From: Streptomyces rimosus
GTDB lineage: Bacteria; Actinomycetota; Actinomycetes; Streptomycetales; Streptomycetaceae
DNA: 64,000 nucleotides
Direction of reading: 5' to 3'
Assembly: GCF_008704655.1 (NCBI RefSeq)
Contig: NZ_CP023688.1
Span: forward strand, 8,621,001-8,685,000
Shown here: in pieces, positions 58,956-64,000 of the stretch
Layout of the letters: every line of letters begins with the position of its first letter
Numbering within the stretch: the stretch's first letter is position 1
Translations under genes and position numbers: made by a program
The notes under the pieces: generated by a model
Seen by the model: only the letters and a program-made list of their open reading frames with translations
The model's database searches: none
What the model was told of the DNA's origin: nothing

Positions 58956-60345
58956 GGGCCACCTCCTCCGCCAGCCGCTGGCTCTTGTCGAGGGCCTCGG
59001 ACACGCTCTGCCGCCCGGCGATCGCCGAACTGACCTCGTGCGAGACCTTGGTGCCCAGATCGGAGAACTCGGGGATGCCGACGAACTGGATGCCGGGCGC
59101 GGGCCGCGGCTGCACCCCGGGGTCGTCGGGGCGCGCCGAGGCGATCGCGTTCTTCGTCGCCGCGGCGAACGCCCCGGACTGCCGCAGGTAGTCGGGGTCG
59201 CGGTAGGTGGAGGCGCGCTTCCCGGCCGGCACCTTCGACCAGCCCAGCCGCTCGCCCACCAGCCGCTCGTAGCCCTTGCCGGACGCCCAGGAGATGAATC
59301 TCCAGGCGGCGTCCTGGTGGGTGCTCGCCTTCTGCACGCCCCACGCCCAGGTGTAGAGCCAGCCCGAGCTCGCCGTTCGCTCGACCGGCGCGGGTACGTA
59401 GCCGACCTTCCCGGCGACCTTGGAGTCACCGCTCTCCAGCGACCCCGCGCCGGCGGTCGCGTCGTACCACATGGCGACCTTGCCCTGCTGCATGTCGTTC
59501 AGGCACTCGGTGTACCCGGCCTGCGGGGCGCCCGCCTCCCCGTGCTCGCGCAGCAGGTCGACGTAGAAGCGGGTGGCGGCGGTGAACTCCGGGCTGTTGA
59601 CGCGGGCCTGCCAGTCCTTGGTGAACCATGTGCCGCCGAAGGTGTTGACCACCGAGGTCAGCGGCGCCGCGAGCTGCCCCCAGCCGGGCTGGCCGCGCAG
59701 GCAGATGCCCTTCATGCCGGGCCGCGCGCCGTCGAGCTTCGCCGCGAGCGCCGCGACCTGCTTCCAGGTGGGTTTCGCGGGCATCGTCAGCCCCGCGTCC
59801 CGCAGCACGTCCTTGCGGTACATCAGGAACGACGACTCCCCGTAGAACGGCTCGGCGTAGACCTTCCCGTCGGCCGCGGTCAGCGACTTGCGTACGGGGG
59901 CGAGCAGATCCGCCTGGTCGAAGGAGGTGTCCCGCGCGGCGCGTTCACCCAGCGGGCTCAGCCAGCCGTTGCGGGCGTAGATCGGGGTCTCGTAGTTGCT
60001 GAGGCTGGCCACGTCGTACTGGCCGGCCTGGCTGGAGAAGTCCTGGCTCATCTTGTCGCGCAGGTCGTCCTCGGGCAGCACGGTGTAGTTGACCTTGATG
60101 CCGGTCTGCCGGGTGAAGTGCTCGGCGGTCAGCCGTTGCAGGTCGGCCATCTGCGGGTTGTTCACCATCAGGACGTTGATGGTGTCCCGGCCCTCGTTGC
60201 CGAGGTTGCCGGCGCCGCGGTAGCAGCCGCTGAGGACCAGCGCGGCGGCGACGGTGGCCGCCGCCCATCCGATCGGGCCGCGGCGCCCGGGGCGTACGGC
60301 GGACCGCTCACCGCGAACGGTCCGTCCGGGGGATCGTGCTCGCAC
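58936..60345 (-). CDS. ABC polyol/sugar-binding lipoprotein
   Basis: 469 aa. An N-terminal basic region and hydrophobic stretch end at the lipobox LSGC, so it is a lipoprotein outside the membrane. The mature part is a family 1 solute-binding fold (INVLMVNNPQMADLQRLTAEHF, YVPAPVERT, and GWSKVPAGKRAS). The presence of a polyol-type dehydrogenase and DeoR regulator suggests a sugar alcohol ligand. Start GTG at 60345 has AGAGAGGTG upstream. It is the first gene of the transport operon, 180 bp from the DeoR gene on the same strand. Confidence 0.92.
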   Translation of the reverse strand: MRARSPGRTVRGERSAVRPGRRGPIGWAAATVAAALVLSGCYRGAGNLGNEGRDTINVLMVNNPQMADLQRLTAEHFTRQTGIKVNYTVLPEDDLRDKMSQDFSSQAGQYDVASLSNYETPIYARNGWLSPLGERAARDTSFDQADLLAPVRKSLTAADGKVYAEPFYGESSFLMYRKDVLRDAGLTMPAKPTWKQVAALAAKLDGARPGMKGICLRGQPGWGQLAAPLTSVVNTFGGTWFTKDWQARVNSPEFTAATRFYVDLLREHGEAGAPQAGYTECLNDMQQGKVAMWYDATAGAGSLESGDSKVAGKVGYVPAPVERTASSGWLYTWAWGVQKASTHQDAAWRFISWASGKGYERLVGERLGWSKVPAGKRASTYRDPDYLRQSGAFAAATKNAIASARPDDPGVQPRPAPGIQFVGIPEFSDLGTKVSHEVSSAIAGRQSVSEALDKSQRLAEEVARAYAKR

Positions 60346-60525
60346 GGCTCAACACCTCTCTGCTGGAAGAACTCGCCGGCCGGGGCGACCCGCCGGGCGC
60401 GGTCGCGGGCACGGCGGACCGCCGGCCCGCACGCCGGCTCCCGTGCGGCCCTGGTGTGCGGGTGGTCCCGCCGTGGTGTGGTCACGCCCGTACAGGCGCG
60501 GATTCTCTTCGGGTACGCGCCCCGG

Positions 60526-61287
60526 TCAGACCCGGAGCACCTGCGGCCCCAGCAGCGTGTACCGGTGGGCCTCCGGCGCGGAGAGGCCGGTGTCTGTGAC
60601 GATCGTGTCCATGTCGCGTACGGCGGCGAACCGGCAGAAGCTGCTCGCGCCGAACTTGCTGTGCACCCCGATCAGCACCCGCCGCCGCGACGAGCGCACC
60701 GCCTGCGCCTTCACCTCGGCGACGGTCGGGTCGGGCGTGGTCAGGCCGTGTTCCCGCGAGACCCCGTTGGCCCCGAGGAACGCCAGGTCGATGACGAAGC
60801 CGGCGAGCATGTCCCGGGCCCAGGACCCCACCGCCGCCTGGGTGCCGGACCGCACCCGCCCGCCGAGCAGCAGCACGGTGACCGCGTCGGACGCGGAGAC
60901 CAGCGACGCGGTGCGCAGCGAGGAGGTCACCACGGTCAGCTGCCGGTCCGTGGGCAGCAGCATCGCCACCAGCTCGGGGGTGTACCCCTCGTCGACGAAG
61001 ACCGTCTCGGCCTCGCCGACGAGCTGGACGGCGGCGGCCGCGATGCGCCGCTTCTCCGCCACGTGCTGGGTCTCGCGCCGGGCCAGCGTCGTCTCGAATC
61101 CGGCGCTCTCCACCGGGTACGCGGCCCCGTGGGTGCGCCGGACCAGGCCGCGCCGTTCCAGTTCGCTCAGATCACGCCGTACGGTCTCGCGCGCCACCCC
61201 GAACTCACCGGCCACGTCCGTGACGTCCACCCGTCCGGCCTGACGGGCCAGCACGAGGATGCGGTGCTGGCGTTCCTCGGCTCTCAC
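60526..61287 (-). CDS. DeoR-family transcriptional regulator
   Basis: 253 aa. The N-terminal HTH (ERQHRILVLARQAGRVDVTD, then VARETVRRDLSELERRGLVRRTHGAA) and C-terminal sugar-phosphate-sensing domain (DLAFLGANGVSREHGLTT) are standard for the family. It likely represses the downstream importer and dehydrogenase operon until a phosphorylated or related sugar binds. The GTG at 61287 has AGGAG upstream; in-frame sequence before it is rejected. Repeats at 61344-61430 upstream of its start look like its operators. It precedes the binding-protein gene by 180 bp. Confidence 0.92.
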   Translation of the reverse strand: MRAEERQHRILVLARQAGRVDVTDVAGEFGVARETVRRDLSELERRGLVRRTHGAAYPVESAGFETTLARRETQHVAEKRRIAAAAVQLVGEAETVFVDEGYTPELVAMLLPTDRQLTVVTSSLRTASLVSASDAVTVLLLGGRVRSGTQAAVGSWARDMLAGFVIDLAFLGANGVSREHGLTTPDPTVAEVKAQAVRSSRRRVLIGVHSKFGASSFCRFAAVRDMDTIVTDTGLSAPEAHRYTLLGPQVLRV

Positions 61288-61612
61288 GGCGCACTCCTGC
61301 TCGGTTCCCTCGGTTCCACGGCGTTCCGTTCGGTCATCGTCCTGCCCGTTTCTGCCCGGCACCAGGTTTATAGCAAGCGGCCGGGCGCGTTCCGATGCCC
61401 GTAGCGGCAGAAAACCCGCCCGTTTCTGCCTGCTTGCTCGGCCGTGTTCCCGGGCCGGGGCGCCGCGCCCCTGCCCGTTCGCCTCTCCGGCGGGCCCGCA
61501 CACCGGTACGCGGCCCCCGGGACCGCTACGCGGCGGATGGCTTGGAGGTGTGCCGCGTACGGCCTGAATCCGACGCATGACGGACGGACCGGACCCGGCG
61601 GCGGCCCGGGGC
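61288..61612. other. Intergenic region upstream of DeoR gene
   Basis: 325 bp without a supported gene, between the DeoR gene and the end of the HigA-like frame. It contains the repeat cluster at 61344-61430, and a TATAGC at 61370-61375 that may belong to a promoter. Confidence 0.6.
61344..61430. promoter_or_regulatory. Repeated GCCCGTTTCTGCC boxes, probable DeoR operator
   Basis: GCCCGTTTCTGCC occurs at 61344-61356 and again exactly at 61418-61430. The second copy is also one half of an inverted repeat: GGCAGAAA (61406-61413) and TTTCTGCC (61423-61430) with a 9-bp spacer. The sites lie 57-143 bp upstream of the DeoR start, as expected for an autoregulatory operator. Confidence 0.65.
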
Positions 61613-62885
61613 TCAGCCCAGGATCAGCCGCTCGGTGTCGAAGTCCGCGATGACCTCCAGCCGGCCGCTGAGAGCCGCCACATAGGCGGCGAGCGTACGC
61701 ACCTCGACGGCGCCGGGCTCGGCCTGCTCCAGCGCCGCCACACGCTCGACGGGCACGCCCATCAGCACGGCCACCTGACGCTGTGTCAGGCCCCGGCGGC
61801 GGCGTACCGAGGCCAGCCGCTGCGCCCGGTTGCGGGCCACCAGCAGGGCCGCGCCGTCCTGCCGCTCCTCCTCGGTCCCGGGATACCAGTCGCGGAAGGT
61901 TTCCCGGCTGCCCGCGAACACCGCGTCCTCCGCGCCGGGCTCCCGGCCCCGCCGCTCCCTCCTGGCGAGGCGTTCGCGGGCGAGGGGCAGGGCGTGCTCG
62001 TACCAGTCCCACCACTGGCCGCGGTCCGCGCCGAACCGCGAGCAGCACCACGGCGCCGGCCTGCGCCGTCCCGGACTCCGCGGCCTCGACCGTGCACAGC
62101 ACCCGCAGGTCCCGGCCGGTCAGCGCGGCGAGCCGCAGTTCGTACAGTTCCGTCGCCGACGGCCGTACGCCCAGCGGCGCACGCACCTCGTGCTCCAGCC
62201 GCTGCGCCCCGTCGGCCATGTCGCGCGCTTCGGTGCGGGCCGCGACGACCGTGCTGTCCGCGACGGCACGGGCCGCCGCCGCTCCCTCGCCGGGCGGCCC
62301 GTCCAGCTCGGTCAGCGCGTCGTGGACGTCCTGCTGGGCCCGCCCGGCGTGCTGGACCGCCTCCACGCCCCGCCTGCGGGCCAGGAAGAGGTCGACCTTG
62401 TCCTGCACCCGCCGGCTGATCCCGACGAGGTCGGCCTCCCGCTCGCGGACACCGGCGGACGACTCGCCGAGCAGCGCCTGCCGCTGCCGTACCGTCGTGC
62501 GCCGCTCCTCCGCCTCCTCGGCGAGGTCCTCCCGGCCGGAGCCCGCGGCCCGCGCCCCCAGCTCGGCCAGCCGCCTGGCCTGCCGCCCCAGTTCGCCGAT
62601 CTGCCGGTCCAGCTGCCGCCGCGACGCCTTCACGTCGGCCACCGCCCGCCGGATCTTCATCAGCAGCGCGAGCTGGCGCCGGTACCAGTAGTCCAGCGCC
62701 TCCCGCGGCTCGCCCGCCCGCAGCGCGACACCCACCGGCGCCACCAGGGGCGGCCCCAGCCGCAGGCCCTCGGCCAGCAGCGCGGTGACCGCTTCCCCGA
62801 CGAGCCGGGCCGCCCGGGGATCGTCACGGCGCAGGCCGTTCAGCCGGCTCCGTGCCTCACGTGTCAGTACCAGCCCGTACGTCAT
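61613..62885 (-). pseudogene. RelE/HigB-like plus coiled coil plus HigA-like HTH fusion, broken by a frameshift
   Basis: From ATG 62885 the protein starts like a RelE/HigB toxin (YGLVLTREARSRLNGLRR), then has about 150 charged coiled-coil residues, then ELRLAALTGRDLRVLCTVEA and AVVLL, like the last strands of that fold. At about 62028-62045 the frame turns into Arg/Pro noise. The frame with one base skipped continues sensibly (RFGADRGQWWDWYEHALP) and ends in an XRE/HigA-like antitoxin domain (RRRRGLTQRQVAVLMG, then SGRLEVIADFDTERLILG) with stop at 61613. The intact product would be about 424 aa. The cause may be sequencing error, mutation or programmed +1 frameshifting. Its start overlaps the upstream esterase stop (ATGA). 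Confidence 0.65.
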
Positions 62886-64000
62886 GGCGGCCTCACTCCC
62901 CGACGACCCGTGCGAGAGTCCAGGCTTCCACTCTGCCGTTCCGACCGGCCCCTGTCCCCGCAACGGGCGGAACGGGGCGGCCGGCGGGGCGGCCAGAACC
63001 CGAGGTCGTCGGCGACGGTGGAGGCCGGGACGCTCAGGACGCCGTCGAAGGCGTCGAGCACGGGGGTGTGCAGGTAACCGCTGTGCATGCGGATACGGTC
63101 GGGGCCGCCCGGCCCCTGGTGCCCGCGCAGCCCGGCGAGGGCGATACCGGACCCCAGCCCCGCGTCCGCGACGGCGGCTTCGAGGCTGCCGGGCTCGGGC
63201 GGGGCCAGCGGGGTGTCCTCGACCCGGAAGCCGAAGGTGGTGTCCTCGTCGAGGTGCATCTCGGCGGTGTGGCCGCCGACGCTGGTCATGGCGAGGGCGA
63301 AATAGTCGTCGCCCAGCGCGTGGTGCAGATGATGGCCCATGGGGAGCGACGTGAGTCGGCCGTCGAAGAACACCGGGGTCCGCTGGATGTGGGCGTTGTG
63401 CGCGGGCAGCACGACGCGCGTGCCCGGCGGGGTGTGGTCCAGGAGCCAGCGCACCGAGTCGGCCATGAACACCTCGCGGGCGGAGGCGTCGGCCACCGCG
63501 CCGCGCCCGGCGTACAGCTCCGCCATGGCACGGAACTGGTGGTCGGTGTGGCACGCCGCCTCGGCCCGGTGCAGCGCGACGTCGTACTCCCACCGGCCGC
63601 CGCGCTCGACGTACAGCGGTTCCATGGCCCGCAGCCGGGTGCGCAGCCGCGTCAGCAGCGCGCTCAGGGCGTCCTGTTCGGCGGTGTCCAGCCGGGACCA
63701 GGCCGGCGCGGCGAGCGCCATCGACGCGCCCGCGAACCGGTCGGCGATCTTCATCGCGTCCTGGACCAGCGGCAGGCCGTCCGGATCGACCTCGCGGAGG
63801 TACTCGGCCACCGGCGCCAGGGCCGGGAGCAGCGAGCCCCCGGCCTCGGGCACGTCGACACCGGCGAACCGTACGGGAAGCGTGGCCGTCCGGTTGTAGC
63901 GGCGCAGCCAGTGCAGCGGACCGGAGAGCCCGATCGGGATGGCGGCTCCGGTCTGCCGGTCGAAGTCCTCCTCCGTACCGGCCCCTTGGACCCAGGCGTC
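62882..64000 (-). CDS. Erythromycin esterase family protein (5' end outside window)
   Basis: At least 372 codons, open to the window edge. Sequence upstream of the GTG at 63853 (RYNRTATLPVRFAGVDV) continues the family pattern, so the start is beyond the window. The conserved VVLPAHNAHIQRT motif and later HTAEMHL are present, so the visible half of the active site looks intact, unlike the copy at 2627-3568. The GExTH motif would be in the missing part. It likely hydrolyses a lactone or related ester; the substrate is unknown. Its stop overlaps the start of the toxin-antitoxin-like gene (ATGA), so these are translated together. Confidence 0.88.
   Translation of the reverse strand, partial: DAWVQGAGTEEDFDRQTGAAIPIGLSGPLHWLRRYNRTATLPVRFAGVDVPEAGGSLLPALAPVAEYLREVDPDGLPLVQDAMKIADRFAGASMALAAPAWSRLDTAEQDALSALLTRLRTRLRAMEPLYVERGGRWEYDVALHRAEAACHTDHQFRAMAELYAGRGAVADASAREVFMADSVRWLLDHTPPGTRVVLPAHNAHIQRTPVFFDGRLTSLPMGHHLHHALGDDYFALAMTSVGGHTAEMHLDEDTTFGFRVEDTPLAPPEPGSLEAAVADAGLGSGIALAGLRGHQGPGGPDRIRMHSGYLHTPVLDAFDGVLSVPASTVADDLGFWPPRRPPRSARCGDRGRSERQSGSLDSRTGRRGVRPP

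Overview
The window is very GC-rich, dense with GTG starts and ATGA/GTGA stop-start overlaps, and carries NRPS/PKS genes, a LAL-type LuxR regulator, a gamma-butyrolactone-receptor-like TetR, a SigB/F/G-type sigma factor and ABC sugar importers without their own ATPase. This points to Streptomyces or a close relative. No rRNA, tRNA, CRISPR array, insertion sequence or phage gene was found.

Left part (1-19.7 kb): the 3' end of an NRPS gene (A-T-TE) faces a divergent erythromycin-esterase-family gene. Then come a small hypothetical gene, a WYL regulator divergent from a DUF3224 gene across a perfect palindrome, a 1498-residue P-type ATPase with a degenerate first ATPase unit, a sulfatase-modifying-factor-fold protein lacking the formylglycine-generating cysteines, a membrane-anchored esterase, a lipoprotein and a PIG-L deacetylase. 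A LAL regulator is divergent from a metallo-beta-lactamase-fold hydrolase and carboxylesterase pair.

Middle (19.8-29.8 kb): two huge adjacent proteins of unknown function (1213 and 1414 aa), a sigma factor followed by a nested four-stem RNA fold, and a four-EF-hand calcium protein.

Biosynthetic island (29.8-42.0 kb): a P450 is divergent from methyltransferase, imine-reductase-like, A-T NRPS, KS-AT-KR-ACP PKS and a type II thioesterase-P450 fusion, all tightly coupled. The A-T gene has an in-frame TTA codon, suggesting bldA control. Expected chemistry is one amino acid extended by one ketide and reduced to a gamma-amino-beta-hydroxyacyl chain, then tailored. The island ends at a bidirectional terminator.

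Signalling island (42.6-49.3 kb), the best candidate for an undescribed system: a Trypco2 protein is divergent from a three-gene operon. The operon encodes a trypsin-like protease fused to a PknG-like kinase and TPR region, a four-helix membrane protein placed like GlnX, and a solute-binding lipoprotein placed like GlnH. It looks like a ligand-sensing relay that ends in a kinase-protease.

Right part (49.3-64 kb): a Cys-tRNA deacylase remnant, a GBL-receptor-like TetR, a five-gene operon (SRPBCC, GNAT, solute-binding protein, two permeases), an alpha/beta hydrolase, a polyol-type importer operon with zinc dehydrogenase and DeoR regulator, a frameshifted RelE/HigB-like plus HigA-like fusion, and a second erythromycin esterase running off the window.
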